From contig NC_092022.1 of assembly GCF_042242105.1 (NCBI RefSeq), positions 11,838,001 to 11,902,000 of the forward strand: a stretch of DNA of 64,000 bases, written 5' to 3'. Positions 1-13,048 of this stretch are shown here, one piece after another. How positions within the stretch are numbered: position 1 is the stretch's first letter; each line of letters opens with the position of its first letter. The stretch comes from Pempheris klunzingeri. Lineage: Eukaryota; Chordata; Actinopteri; Acropomatiformes; Pempheridae. A program made the position numbers and the translations under genes. The notes under the pieces are model-generated. The model was not told the DNA's origin, did not search any database, and was given only the letters and a program-made list of their open reading frames with translations.

Positions 1-1846
1 GACATTTTAGCACAGTACACATTTTCAAAATAGCAGCAACTGGGAAAAAACTGGGGAGTGAAATTCAAATAATGACAGTATTTTGCTTGTTTCCTGTGGC
101 TGTTTTGTATTGTTGAAGATATGAGCGAGTCTACCAGCTGATCCTCCTGGTCCTCTTCCTCGGACGCATTCACAAACATGCACACACAAATATATATACA
201 TATGTCAGCAATGGCCTGAGGGGCTGCATCAATAATCATTGAATCTGAAACTCTGACGTTTCCCATTTGCTTTGTCTGAGACGGGCAAGAGGAGGTATTA
301 CTTGGAGAATAATTGCCGGTGATAAACTACCTCTTCAGACACGGCTACATTGATTTGGACAGAGCGTTTGTGTAAGGGAAAGTAACAGTGATAGATCTCA
401 ACACTTTACAAACTGACCCTGCATGCATTTGAATAAAACATTTTGCATGGGAACAACATTGTTGGGGAAAGCCATTAAGTCTCAGATTAGTAGCAAGTGC
501 CTAATGTAGTCAGTCAGTGTGTAAAGCTGTGTATCCCTGCACCACTCAAACAAACACATCAATCTGACTAACAGTGTGTGTCAACATGCTCCATGATTAC
601 CATGCTAATCCCAAAGCAACACAGGAGACCACAGGAGATCATTACAATCAGGCAAGCAGACTCAACTCAAATGTAACCATTTTCAAACACATTCTCTCAC
701 ACAATCACTAATATTGTCCATTTTACAGGCTGTCGGTAAAATGATTATTTTTTCAATCAGCACAAGGTAAATGGGTGCTGAAACTCCTGTTGTGCTTTGC
801 TAGCGCATATACACACACACATACAAACAATGCATCTCTGCAGTTGCTATTCAGGCACCAATTTTATAGCACTTCAGCAGTAATGTCATGTAAATGTGTT
901 GTGAGTGTTGGAGATTTCATGGTGTGTTAGTGGAGGAGGGAGTGCCTGCAGGGTAGAGAGAAGGACTATGGCGGGTGTGCATGCGTGCATGGATGTGGTT
1001 TTGCATGTGTGCTAGGTACATAGTGTTTTTATAACGGATGACACTTATAATGGATGCATGACAAGAATGGTGGAAAAAGAGAGAGGAGAGATGTACAATG
1101 GCGAGGTGGGGGTCATCCTGAAGATATTTACACACATTTAATAACATAAAGTAGTGTTTATTATGAAATGGCAGGACGCCCCTGAAATAATGTACTGCTA
1201 CCTGGTTTTCACACCTAATGTGACAGGTCATTGTGAAGGGATTCAAGCCAACATTAAACATGTTACGAAACGCTAAATTAAACAAAATAAAACAAACTAT
1301 AAACAGCATATTGAACAGTATGTTGTGCATAAAGTGGAAGCATGACACAGGATAAAAATAATAAATGTCAACATAACTTATCACAGTGGTTTTCAATTAG
1401 TCATAGCCATGTTTTTGTCATGATTGCCACTATGAAAAGTGTATGGGGTCAAACTGTTGTCATTTTAAATCATGAAAACGTCATAGCATAGCATATTTTC
1501 TCCTTGCTATGTGCTAAGAGTATCTGAACAATTTTGCCCTGTTGGTGACCATTTTTACGAGTATTATAAGGTCACTTCTTTAAACTAAATTATATTTAGA
1601 AATCCATCTTGACTTTTACGAAGCATGTCCGATGGCACCGAAAGTAAGCATTTAAAATTTTTAACTCCAAGAAAGAAAGAAACTCAGACATTTTTAGTTG
1701 GTCTGAGCTGTGTGTCAGAGAACCTAAAATTACATATTTCTACATAGTCATACCAGGACATGGCAAAAAAAAAAAACAACAGAAAATCTGAATTCTAGCA
1801 GAAAAAATATTATAATATAAGGAACCCATGTGCACGACTCAAAAAG

Positions 1847-2421
1847 TGACAAAAAAAACAAACACTTTATTTAGCAAAGGCAGGAAAAAAACAGGGACAA
1901 TGGCAAAACACTAAGGCTAAGCTAACAAAAGGCAACTCCGTGAAAAAACAGGAGCGAACAGACAAAACAAAATCAAAACGCTAAGGACAGAAATACTCAG
2001 GCCAAAAGGCACTCAAACCTAGAAACACGATACAAAGTAACAACTGAAAAAACTAAGCTAGACTAATCTCAAAGTGAACAACAAAAGGAGCAAGGCAGAG
2101 CTTGAAACAAAGTCAACAACTGAGAAAAACCAAACCTCAAGAATGGTACTCCAACAATAGAATTCAAGGACAAGATAGTGCAGAATGGCAAGACAATGGA
2201 CATGACAAACTGGCACAGGACAGAGGGAGACGCAGACAATAAATACACAAGGTGATGGGGAACAGGTGGAAACAATCAGGGAGGGGCTAGACAATCACAG
2301 ACGGCAGGAAGTAAAACTGAAACGAGAGGGAAACAGGGTTACTACAAAAGAAAACCGGAAATGACAAGACAACATGAGACGAGACAAAAAACTGAACTTA
2401 ACAAAATACAGGATTATGACA
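1847..2421 (-). mobile_element. LTR-like interspersed repeat, possible solo LTR
   Basis: Read on the minus strand, the unit starts with TGTCATAATCC and ends with TTGTCA, giving the TG...CA ends typical of long terminal repeats. Near its far end an AATAAA (in AATAAAGTGTTTG) is followed by a T-rich run, the order expected for a poly(A) signal in R/U5. The internal text resembles a high-copy repeat I know from teleost genomes. No direct target-site duplication could be matched at these edges, so the boundaries and the LTR assignment are inference. No coding region for retroviral or retrotransposon proteins is attached. Confidence 0.4.
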
Positions 2422-2776
2422 CCTAGCACATTTATTATGTCATTAGTAAATCTATCCAGTCTATTTGAAACAGACTGACATAATGCGCTTTGCGCATCGT
2501 CGATTCTGATGTGGCAACCTGATAACTCCCACATATTTTATTCTGCTGTAAGATAACACATTTAATTCACATCAACCTCGATAAGCAGTGAAAAATAAAA
2601 ACAATTACACACAGCAGCAGTTAAATCTGCCTAGTTCATGCACAATTTGAATGAACATGAATTTTTCTTTGCAATGCTGTGCAGATTTGGGGTACTACTC
2701 TGTGTTTGACATCTTTCATTGTCACCTGGTCCTCTTAGGACTGGTGATGTGCTGGCACTGCACATCCTAATTTCAC

Positions 2777-2798
2777 TCACACACACACACACACACAT
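2777..2798. repeat. (CA)n microsatellite
   Basis: A short uninterrupted CA dinucleotide run, directly visible. Confidence 0.9.
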
Positions 2799-3011
2799 CA
2801 TCGTACCATTGGGCTGTCCTCCAATATTAATACACAAGGCTGGTGATGCTGTGGGACTGCATGTATGTCACACTGTCACAGCAGAGCATAGAAGATCAGA
2901 GCAAGGCAGAAAGAGAGGGACTAATTTTGGATGCATGGCATGTGGAGTTACGATAACCATCTTTTCTGCAGCTCTTCTCTGCCACAGTATTTGTTCAATT
3001 ACCGTTTACTG

Positions 3012-3240
3012 CAGAGAGAGAGAGAGAGAGAGGACGAGAGAGGAAGAGGGAAGAGAGAAGAAGAGAACAGAAGACGAGAAGAGCAAGGGCGACAGAGGTA
3101 GAGGAGGAGGCGGAGGAGGTAGGGGTGGAGGGGAGGTGCTCAGTGATGCAGGGGATGAGGAAGTAGATGTGATAGAGTTGGAGAGAGTAGAGTGCAGGAT
3201 GAAAAAACAGAGGGGGGGGGAGAAAAAGGCAAACCATTCT
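3012..3240. repeat. Polypurine tract, (GA)n grading into GGA-rich DNA
   Basis: A (GA) run opens a tract of about 230 bases that is overwhelmingly A and G on the plus strand and has GGAGGC/GGTGGAG-type blocks. This composition creates an artificial 235-residue open frame (2719-3426) and Ser/Pro/Leu-rich frames on the other strand. None of them looks like a protein. Confidence 0.8.
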
Positions 3241-3689
3241 GTATACAGGCAGAGCAGGCAGAGGACGTGGGGTGAGATGTGGTGCAGAGCTTGCAAGAAG
3301 AAGAGCAAACACATAAAGGTGACAGGTAGTGTCATGTCCTCACAGTACATGACAAGCTCTGCTCTAAAACGGCAGCAGTGCATACAGCAGGGTCTCATAT
3401 GCACTTTGTTTAGGCTTGAAGATTAATAAACATAAAATCTATGCGACATTATTTCCTTGTATAACAACTCTGTACATGTACATGCAGGGCTTCTGTTATG
3501 AAACAACACCACTATTTCTGCTTTGATAAGTGTCATGGGCTGTGAGTGTAGCCTTTTAAAAACCCTTCAGACCATTTCTGGCTCTCTGCATGGGGTCCCA
3601 ACCATACCAAATTGAGATATACAGAGATGAAGCTCAATCCACCAGTTCCTCTCATCAGTTTTTTCCCCCTCTTTCCTTTTTAAATCCTA

Positions 3690-3750
3690 ATCCCTCCTTC
3701 CCTCTCTCTCTCTCTCTCTCTCTCTCTGTGTCTCTCTCTCTCTCTCTCTA
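3690..3750. repeat. (CT)n microsatellite
   Basis: An interrupted CT/TCTC run in two blocks separated by TGTG, following a pyrimidine-rich segment from about 3655. Confidence 0.9.
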
Positions 3751-4077
3751 CTCTTTCTCTGGTTGGCTCTGGCTCCAGTATATGGAGCAATTACAGAGAT
3801 GATATCCACTGTCAGTCAGCAGCTCACAGATGAAGCTGGGCCTCTTTAACATGCTAATGGAACGCCAGATTCAATCAGGCCTTTGTATGGCAGAGGGGAG
3901 GGCAGCGCTGCTCATTAAAAAATAAATCATAATAACAATGAGGCCCAGGCTGCAAAGGCTAGCAGCACCTAAGCAGCGGCGTTGAACTCTTCCTCTTGGC
4001 TCTATCTGACCATCGTCCCTCTTTTCTACCCGTCTCTCTTGGATCTTCAGACACACACCAAATAGTGGCGCTGGTGG

Positions 4078-4146
4078 TGCGGGGGGTGGGTGTTGGTGAG
4101 GAAGGGGAAGGGGAGGAGGAGGAGGAGGAGGAGGAAGAGGAGGTCG
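4078..4146. repeat. G-rich/(GGA)n purine tract
   Basis: GGGGGGTGGG is followed by GAGGAAGGGG and a (GGA)n run. This is the third strand-asymmetric tract in about 1.1 kb. Confidence 0.85.
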
Positions 4147-4296
4147 AGAACAGGCAGGGTGCGTGAGGGTGCAGACTCGCAAAATCATCCGACAAACAAA
4201 AAGATTATGTCTACTCAGCACTCTGTTCTATTTGCCTTTCTCAATCTTTGTCCCACTGTTCTCACTTTCCAGTAAGGCCTCTCCCCGACCCTCCTC

Positions 4297-4298
<2 letters not shown>

Positions 4299-4336
<38 letters not shown>
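4299..4336. repeat. (CA)n microsatellite
   Basis: About 18 uninterrupted CA units. Confidence 0.95.
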
Positions 4337-4338
<2 letters not shown>

Positions 4339-4604
4339 ACAAATAGTTAATTTCTGTTCTTTCACTTTATCGATTACAGCACAAGGTCTTCTCCACGTCG
4401 TACTTAACCATGATTCACTCACTTTGCATAATAATTTTATGATTTAATAGTTATTTGTTCACACACTGAGACAGTTAAATTTTATAGTTACTGAATATTT
4501 GCAAACACTTCATTAAGACATGGCTCAGAACTCAGCGGTAGCCACTTACTCAAGGTTACAGTGTTAGATGACACTATAACTCAGATCTGTGTATTTATTA
4601 CAAG

Positions 4605-5030
4605 GCTACAGCCAGCAGATGGTTAGCTTAGGTCAGCGTGAAGACTATAAACAGGGAAAACAGCTAACCTGACTCTGTCCAATGAAAATTCAGTGACCGG
4701 CCCCTGTAAAGCTCAGTGACTACCAGATTATACCATGTTTTTTTTCATCATTTATTTAATCTGAAAACTGACCTGAAATTTACTGGAGTCTCTGCTGGGC
4801 ACCTGGCAACAGCTCATAGCCAAGACATAGTCCAACACATAGCATTAGTAAAATATTAAATTGACATTTGTCACTTCAGATCTTGCACGGATTAAACAAA
4901 CGAGATATGAAGTGTTAATTGGGGAGCTTGACGTGCTAGTAGGCGGAGTCTTTTTACCATTTGACAGAGCCACGCTAGCTGTTTTGTGCTAAGCTAAGCT
5001 AACCAGACAAAGCTGACTGGAGCTGTGTGT
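4605..5030. mobile_element. Foldback (inverted-repeat) non-autonomous element
   Basis: The left arm (about 4605-4716, containing CTACAGCCAGCAG, GGTTAGCTTA and AGCTAACCTGACTCTGTCC) is an imperfect reverse complement of the right arm (about 4922-5030, containing TTTGACAGAGCCACGCTAGC and GCTAAGCTAAGCTAACC). Both arms match a high-copy teleost repeat recognisable by its GACAGAGCCAGGCTAGCTG and GCTAAGCTAAGCTAA text. About 200 bp separates the arms. There is no coding capacity. It could be a palindromic MITE, or two copies inserted head to head. Confidence 0.6.
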
Positions 5031-8000
5031 TTAACAGACATATATGTGAATGGTATTGACCTTGTTCTCTTCTTTAAAATAGCACTTACTACTACGCTTG
5101 ACTTGTTTTACATCTGCTGCTCCACGACAGTGTTGCCCATGGTACCCTTGTTCTAGGCTATGTTATGAGTGTGAAGACCTCTCTGGCCATGTCTATAGTT
5201 AGTGGTCCTTAAATATCAATGTGATCTGAGGAAATGTACGGCAAAATGATAGAATATTCAAACTTCAGCAGTGTTTTGCTTCATAGGGGTGAACCTCTGA
5301 TGTGATTCAGCTGTCACGTTTAACAACCATATTGCGCCACATTCAGTGTCTGATATTCTCATTACTCTCATTACCATGCTGCTTTTCAAAAGCCCAGCTC
5401 TCCTTTCATCCATAGTTCGCTTTGTTTAAGATCTCTCCACGGGGGTGTGATTCATAGGTGTTCACTTCCTCTTTATTCATCATGCATGAACATTGGAGAA
5501 TGCAAGTTTGTGTGTGGAAGTGTATGCAGGTTTATGTCCACGTGTCTACAGCCCGGAGATTTATTACAGCCAAGATCAACCAGAGCTCACTGAATAATGC
5601 ATTACCTGCTATCATGGAAAAATATGCTGAATATGCCTCAGCTGAACTTGAAGGTGTGGGAGGTAGTATGAAAAAGTATAAAGCTTGCTCTCAACTTAGC
5701 TTCTATGTATGAGACAAGAGAGGGAAAACATTGCTCTCTACTTTGACAAATGAGGTCAGGTCTGGTTTAAGGAGGTTTCCCTCTTTCATATAATGAGCTG
5801 TGTAAGGGGAATTAACATCCATGGGGAGACTTTTTGTGTGGGTTTCACTCACAAAGTCTCCATTACAATATGTTGGTGCACAGTTTCAGCCCAGCGTTTT
5901 AAATTTCAGATGTTGTTCTAACCTTTAAAGATACTCAGCGGCTAGTCCTGATTCTTTGAGTGTGGATATCTCCTCAGCTGCTTGCAATTCTTTACAGGGG
6001 GGAGGTGATGGATGCTGATTTAAACAAAAGTGTCATTTGTGGTCACACCAATGACAAGTGACATTACAGAAGAGACACCCCCTCGGCACTTAAAGAGATT
6101 GGGCCGTGGTTAGATTGCCCAGGGATGAACAGAGAGCACCGTGTTAGAGGACATGCTCGTTTGTTGGGCTACTCCATATTCATAGACAATGCACTGCAGG
6201 GCTGAAATGAAAGCAGTGGCCATCAACCGCATAAAGTCGCCTCCCCCACTCTATTAGGCTGATAGCATATTGCCCTCTACCCTCCTTGGGGAATGGAAGT
6301 CAATGAAATGTTCTGGCAAACACTGGGCAGGGGTACATTTATGGCTCTTGTTCTTCAAAGGGCACAGGTATATATTTTTTAAACTGCCACATCCCCCTGT
6401 CCCCGTCCCGCTAGAGCTGGGGGTATAATCTCAAAGAGAATCTGGCGCCTTTGTTGCCTTCCTCCGAAGTGTATTTAGGTTCATCCACCTGTTTGTGGCT
6501 GAGTGATAGAATTCCATACCTGAGGGCACGGGTTTCTGGGAGGTGCATGGGAATAAAGTCGCTAGCTATTGTTCCACCTGGGTGTGTGACCACCGCCTTG
6601 AACAAGGGAAGAAGGGGAGGAGATGGGAGAGAAATGTGGGTTTGGATGGGGGTTGGGTGACATGGAACAAGTGGGAGCAGATTTGAAAAGGCTGCAGGGA
6701 GGAAACAGGGAGGACAGGTGGCGAGAGGGGAGACACGGCGAGGGTACATGTTCCGGTGTGCTGCTTTCTCAGACTGAGAATGTCACCTTGTCTTCTTTCT
6801 CTCCCTCTCTCTGTGTTCTCTCTATCTTTTTCCTCATATCTCCATGTTTCTGTTGCAGTGTACTGATATACAGACATCATTTTCCTTCCCCTTTCTACCA
6901 CTGCCATAAGTCTAATCTCCCTCCGCTGCAGTGTATCACTGTCTTTCAACAGACACAACAAGGCACTGCTCCAGTTTCTTCTCCATAGCATTCCAACAGT
7001 CCATCTATCATTGATTCAGACATTGCCTACAGCCAGCAACATTCAGACACATCTCAACTGGACAACTCTCTGATGTGATCATCTTACAAACCTGATTGGC
7101 CTCCAGCCAAGGGAGGAGCATTCATTACAAAAAGAAATACATAAAAAGATAGAAACCTGAGAAGGAAAGAGAGCAGACTGGGGAGATGGAGTGATGAAAT
7201 ATGGATTCTGCAGTGAAGTAGTTTGTCTTTTACAATAGCTACTGAGTGATAAAATCAGTCAGTTTATGATGAAGGTGTGGTCACTGAAACCAGTTGCTTC
7301 ACATAACTGAGATACTCATGATAGACCAAGACACATCTACATGTAGTATAATTCAGTCAAGTAATGTGTAACTCTACAATCATTGTTGTTTGTTCATTTG
7401 TCTGTGTGCACCCTTCATACCTCAGTGCTCCCTACGTTGTCACAAGTGTGGGAATAGCCTGTCACTTGCTCCTTTGGCGAGGATTGCAGCTCGTATTGTC
7501 AGCTTACAGTCACGGTCACAATGTATTCCAACAGAAAGTCACAGCCAAAAGTATCAAGTATCCATAGATACTTCTCATAGCAGTAAAAGTTGCTTTCCTA
7601 CCTTCTGCAGCCGCTGTTGTCTGCAAAAAAGAAAGATCCAATCATTTCAGAGCTACCCAGCTAGCCTACAAACAGTGAGTATTTGTTACTTAAAATATAT
7701 TTAACAGAGCCCAGGTTTAAGAATTAAAGCTACATAAAATAGGGTTAACTATGTAACCAAGTGGGTCAAGGTTAGGGCTAAAGGTTGAATTTAGGGAATA
7801 AATGTAAGCGAGAAGCCTGACTGGAGTAACCATACAGTGGGGTGTGTTTCCTCATTTTTGTGTGTTTGCTTGGTGCTCTCATTGTGACCCTCTCTCTCAC
7901 TGTAGCAGCGCTGTATGCCTTGTCTCCACAGTCGGACTGCGTCGAGCTGCGCTGCGTTGTTCTCTCTGTGTTCCCATCATCCCTGGCTGTCCCCTCCCAT

Positions 8001-8062
8001 TAGCCCTGACAGCTATTTGTCTGTCATTACTGACCTCAAAACAGCACAAACACTCTCTGTCA

Positions 8063-8089
8063 CCACACACACACACACACACACACACA
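8063..8089. repeat. (CA)n microsatellite
   Basis: An uninterrupted CA run of about 13 units. Confidence 0.95.
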
Positions 8090-9324
8090 GAGGCTGCACA
8101 CTAGCTGAGCCTTGCACTGCAAAATCATTTTGTGCCTGCTCTATAGTTCAAACTTAATTACATGGTATGCTTTCATCACGCGAGGTGCTACCGAGATAAA
8201 TATCACACTGGAATGTAATGAGACTGAGACCAATTCAGGCATATTTTCATTAAGTCTATTAATCCTTTCCTGAATGGGTTGGTGCATGTTGCAACACGAA
8301 GCCCAACATATGGCTACTCTCCCAAAGCACCATCATTATCAGAGCTGCCATTGATTTAAGGTGGAACCAGAGAAAACAGGATATCATTCATGTGGGAGAA
8401 TAGAGCTGTATCTTTTTATCCGCCCACCTTTACTGCCCTTACAGGGAAAATTACTGAATCTAAGGATTTGGCTTTGCAAAGCTGATCACAGCACTACAAC
8501 ATATCTACAGTATGAGTCGGGAAGGTCGCAGCCTGCTCTATGGAGAGATCATCCCACTAGATCTGTGTGCATGTATGTGCATGTCAGCGTGCGGGCGCGT
8601 CTCTGTTTGTATGTTGGAGCAGCACGCAATCCCTCATGCCACAATCACAAAAGCCAACAGCCTCCAAAAGTTCAGTAGCTGCTGGACAAGGAGCCAGCAG
8701 GAGATTTATCTGAAGGATTAAAGGGGTGTGCATCTGCTTCTGTGGCTCAAGCACGTGCACTGGCCCTGGTGTGTATTCTGGACACTGTGTATTGTAGAGT
8801 TGAGGGTTGACAGGCAAGGTAGGCATGGGTTTCAAAGGCAGGCTGTCTTCACCCTCATTCTATCCCATTATTTTTGCTTCATACCCCCTCCCTTAGCGTC
8901 CATCTTTCTTCTCTCAGTGTCTCTTAGAATCCCCAGTGAACTCCTCTGTGTCTCCCAAAGAGACAGACTGGCAATTAAATCCTCCCAGCCTTGATTCAGC
9001 TACTTAGAAGAGATCAAGGTAGGATCTTTTGGGGGGCTTTTCGGGGCCTGCCACTGTCATATTATCTCGCTAGGGTGTCATTACCACCTCATCAACTCTG
9101 TCATTATGCACAATGCTCCCCTTTTGGAGAGACTGAAGGTTTACCCTGCCTAATCTGTGTGTAGAATGTGTATGTTTTTTTTTTTGTTTTGTTTTGTGTT
9201 TTTGAAGCAATGGTGTGTCTGGTCTTATATGTGGTAATATTTTGGAAGAGAAGCTGCTCTGGAAATGGACCTACTAGAATTAAGTTGTCTGATCAGATTG
9301 CAAAGGGCAACAGATTGAGTTTCT

Positions 9325-9365
<41 letters not shown>
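9325..9365. repeat. (TG)n microsatellite
   Basis: An uninterrupted TG run of about 20 units. Confidence 0.95.
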
Positions 9366-9368
<3 letters not shown>

Positions 9369-9753
9369 GGAAGGATGGGAGAGGAATAATGAATCACACT
9401 TTGTTGTCCTCTCACCTAAAAATGTAAACTATGTCTGTGAGGCTTGAGATTTTGGAGGCTTTGATCACTGGAAGCTATTTTAACTTTGTTTGACCTCCGT
9501 GTTGTTGCTGTTCTGGCATTTTATCACACATGCTGCAGTCTGTACTTTCCTTGTACCTTACAGTACAATGAAATTAGTAAAATTGCTGTTCCCCAAATTG
9601 GTACGTTGGGTAAAATCTAAAAGACCTACAATTAGAGGGGAAAGTTTAACACCCTTCCACTGATGCTGAAAAATGTACACGGGCATAAACATGTTCAGTG
9701 CAGTAAGGCTACACTGATGCTGATGTATAAAAATGAATAATAAAATAGTATAA

Positions 9754-9772
9754 AACACACACACACACACAA
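9754..9772. repeat. (CA)n microsatellite, short
   Basis: A run of about nine CA units. Confidence 0.85.
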
Positions 9773-10068
9773 ACAAACTCAGAAACAAAGCCAGAATTCC
9801 TTTGTAAGCCATTTATATAACCCATCACTACTGGCACTGCACAGTAGCCTATAGCGTTGTTTGCTGTTTTGTGGGTCTGTGTGCGTTTTCACTGCAGTGC
9901 GTATATTTGGATTAAGGACTGAGACATGTTCTGACTAATTCTAAGCGCTGTCTTGAGCAGCAACCACTGCATCATTTTACAGTAACTAAGCTCTCATTAC
10001 CTTTTTGCCTTACCTAACATACACAGGAGCACACACACTGTCAGACAGACTATCAGACAGACAGATGG

Positions 10069-10069
<1 letters not shown>

Positions 10070-10108
<39 letters not shown>

Positions 10109-10110
10109 AC
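10070..10110. repeat. (CA)n microsatellite
   Basis: A CA run with a single TA interruption, preceded by CAGA/GACAGACAG simple sequence from about 10041. Confidence 0.95.
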
Positions 10111-11004
10111 AAATACCTACACAATCTAAATACCTTGGATGCAACATGAATGCAAACAGAGAGGCCAACTCACGTTTGAGGCAGTGAAACAAGTTTCAGC
10201 TTTCCCAGCTTCTCCCTGCATAATCCTCCCATTAAAGCGTATCGAAACACCAGCAGTTCTAGGCAGCAAATCAAACAGATCTTTATCTGCATCCACCTAC
10301 CTTGTGTGAATGTATTAACCTTCATAGGAAGCTCGAAATTAGCATACCACGATCAGAAAAGATAGGGAAGATAAAGTTTTATAGGAACATGTGGTTTTTA
10401 TATTTCATTATCATTTTCAGGCGCTAAAATAAGAACTTGAAGTACTTTATTTGAAGTTCACTGAGGGGCTCAGCAGCACACTCTTGTGGTCACTTACAGT
10501 CCATGTTAAGGTTTTGGGGGTGTTTGCACACTATGCATGAAGGTGGAAAGCTTCACCTTGTGACTCCCAGCACCATGTGAGCCTTGTTGCACTCAGTGCT
10601 TTCTCTGGTGAAGCGCATCACTAACTGTGAGTCAGAGGCTGGGAGTCCATAATTCATTCCTAGCCGAGGCTGAGGTAGCTATCTGGAGGAAGGCTGTCAG
10701 TGAAAGGAGCATCCAGGAAGGTAAGCAGCTCAGAATACTGCCGCTAGACAAACGCTCACCTGTGCTACAGGATCTTGAAGTGACAGGTGAGGCATCAGGC
10801 CAATCCTGTGCTGTAAATGGATGTGAAAGAGTGTGTATATGTGGATGTGTGAAGGCAAAGTTAAATCAGAGTCAACTGCTGTATGATGGGCACAAGGCAT
10901 AGAGACATGTGAGTCAGAAAAATGCAGCCTTTCATAGGTTTGGCTGGATAATCCTGTGTATGTGTGAGTGTGTGTTAGTATGCCAGAACTTGTGTGTCAT
11001 TTCA

Positions 11005-11130
11005 GAGTCAGATTCTGAACAACTTTATTGCCCCACACAGGGAAATTCATTTGGTCCAGTGCTCCAGACATCACAAACAAACCCATAAAATCCACAATAA
11101 AAGACACAATAGAGCAGCTTACAATGTAGA
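11005..11130. repeat. Short interspersed fish repeat with CTTTATTG...GGGAAATTCA signature
   Basis: The segment contains ACTTTATTGCCCC followed a few bases later by GGGAAATTCATTTGG. A related copy with the same signature lies at 32318-32600, which supports its being a dispersed repeat. I recognise this signature as common in teleost genomes but cannot name the family. The right edge is approximate. Confidence 0.55.
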
Positions 11131-13013
11131 CAACTACATAATCACAGCAAAATACATTAGATAATTTATCTATGCTATATAAGTCATTTGTGTTGATTCA
11201 CATCTAATAAACAACGAATACAAAACTTATACGTGTATGTGAGTGCATCTGCCAATCTTATAGAGTGTGAATGTGATTTTCTTTGTGCAGTTTAGCAGGG
11301 CTTTTGGCCAGGCCTGTGATCGTGCTGATTGTGCTTATGACCAGGTGAAAGGGAGGCACACTGTCCTGCTGGGCCTGAGACTGGAACTGAATGCTGAATG
11401 GAGCAGGGCCAAATTTTCATTCTCGCTGTCCCTCTCGCACCCTGTGTCCGCAGTCTATCACGCTGCCTCCGCTGCTGAAATGAACCGGCTATTCTTGTAG
11501 GCCTGGGCACAGCTGTGTACAGCACAGAATACACACTGAGCTGATCAGGAGGGAGGAAAGGAGCGAATGAGGGTGAGAGATGAGAGAGAGCTGGTAAGAG
11601 CAATGTGGACAGACAGATGGCCAGCCATCCGTCACACACCATAACCCATATGAAACAGTAGACCAGCAGGGACATAACAGAAAAATTCAACAGCTTTGAC
11701 AGGCAAACATTGTAATAATGATAAGCCAGTCAAATAAGGTTGCAAGATTTCTCTTCCTCTTTGTATCTCTTCCGTGAGTTAGCCAATGTGCAGACTCTGA
11801 AGTTTTAGACTAATGTTTTAGTCGGGTGTACTCACCCTGTTGTGTATGCATGGGAAAAAGAGAGAGTGAAAAAAGACATTTGATGAGGGAGACTATGTTG
11901 GGGGTTATGTTCAGGAAGCTCTCAGTGCAGCCCCTGGTCTCTTTAAATCATCTCACTGACTCAGAGTTCTCTCAATAATGCATACATAAGCCGAGGGCAG
12001 GTTTTCTCAAGATTTAGAGCCAGCAGTTATTCTAAAATCTCAATGCACTGCACACAGTACGTCGATAAAGTATATTCTGAACGCTGCACAGATAATCACT
12101 AAAGCTGCGATGTGGCACAAAACTTTGAGATGCCAAAAAAATTATCTGTTGTCACTTCGTTGTTAATCCCAGTCAGATCTTGTATTATCATTTGTACTGA
12201 ATCTTTCAGTTTTTCTGTCGGTAGTGTTCCATTATCAAACATATTAGCAGCTGACTATAAACTGTGTCCTAATGTCTCCCTCCCCTCTGGGCCATGTGGA
12301 GGACAGGTGCCTGCTTCACGGCCCAGTAGAAAGGCAAGTTGGCAGCCTGACTGTTACCACCTCCTTCTCCCTGCCTCTGCTGCCAAGGACCCTGGCACAT
12401 CTGTGCCTGTCCAGCATGCCTGGTGCCAACTACCCTGCTCGCATTGTTCTCTCCTGAATGCACCCAACGCCCATGGGAAAAAAGGCTGAACACAGTGTGG
12501 CACAACCTACACAGCCTGTTAGATAATCTCAAGACATGAAAAGATTCTCTTAGCCTAGATTCTAGAAACAGCTTTTTGTCTTGCAACATAGACAAGGAAA
12601 ACACCCGATGGTGATTTTTTATAAGATTCTTCCTCCATCAGCTTCAGTTTCCTGAATTAGACATTCACTAGACTAGTCATAGTTCTGCTCGAATCTTGAA
12701 TACCATTGATGAAATAGTATTTTAGGCATTTCTTGTGAAAATCATAATTTTTTTTAAACATATTTTTACTTGATTGATCATGTGGTTGGCAAGCTTTTCT
12801 TTTCACCATTATCATGAAACTGCATCAAATAAAGGAAAAGGAAATACAAAGCACAGGCAGTAACCACATGAAAATGCTGTCATTCCCCATCTGTTATTTG
12901 TACTTTACGTGTGTGTTAGTTTTCTTCCATACACACATGCGCATAAAGTTGGGGAATTAAAATTAGTCACATGGAGAAATAGGATTGGGGAGCATTGATT
13001 TGTGTATGTTTGT

Positions 13014-13048
13014 GAGTGTGTGTGTGTGTGTGTGTGTGCGTGTGTGTT
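13014..13048. repeat. (TG)n microsatellite
   Basis: A TG run with one CG interruption. Confidence 0.95.

Noticed and set aside
917..1396. 159-residue minus-strand open frame
   Set aside because: Cys/His/Phe-rich chance frame in AT-rich DNA, no domain, no supporting splice or promoter context.
2719..3426. 235-residue plus-strand open frame, the longest in the window
   Set aside because: Its body is translated (GA)n and GGA-rich polypurine sequence with no domain, no splice context and equally open frames on the other strand. It is a compositional artefact.
10627..10902. 91-residue plus-strand frame with a good donor (AAG|GTAAGC at about 10720), considered as the missing znf385a first exon
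   Set aside because: The frame does not leave the single-base overhang needed to join the split codon at 16895 with a family-like N-terminus, and the sequence has no similarity to ZNF385 starts I recall.
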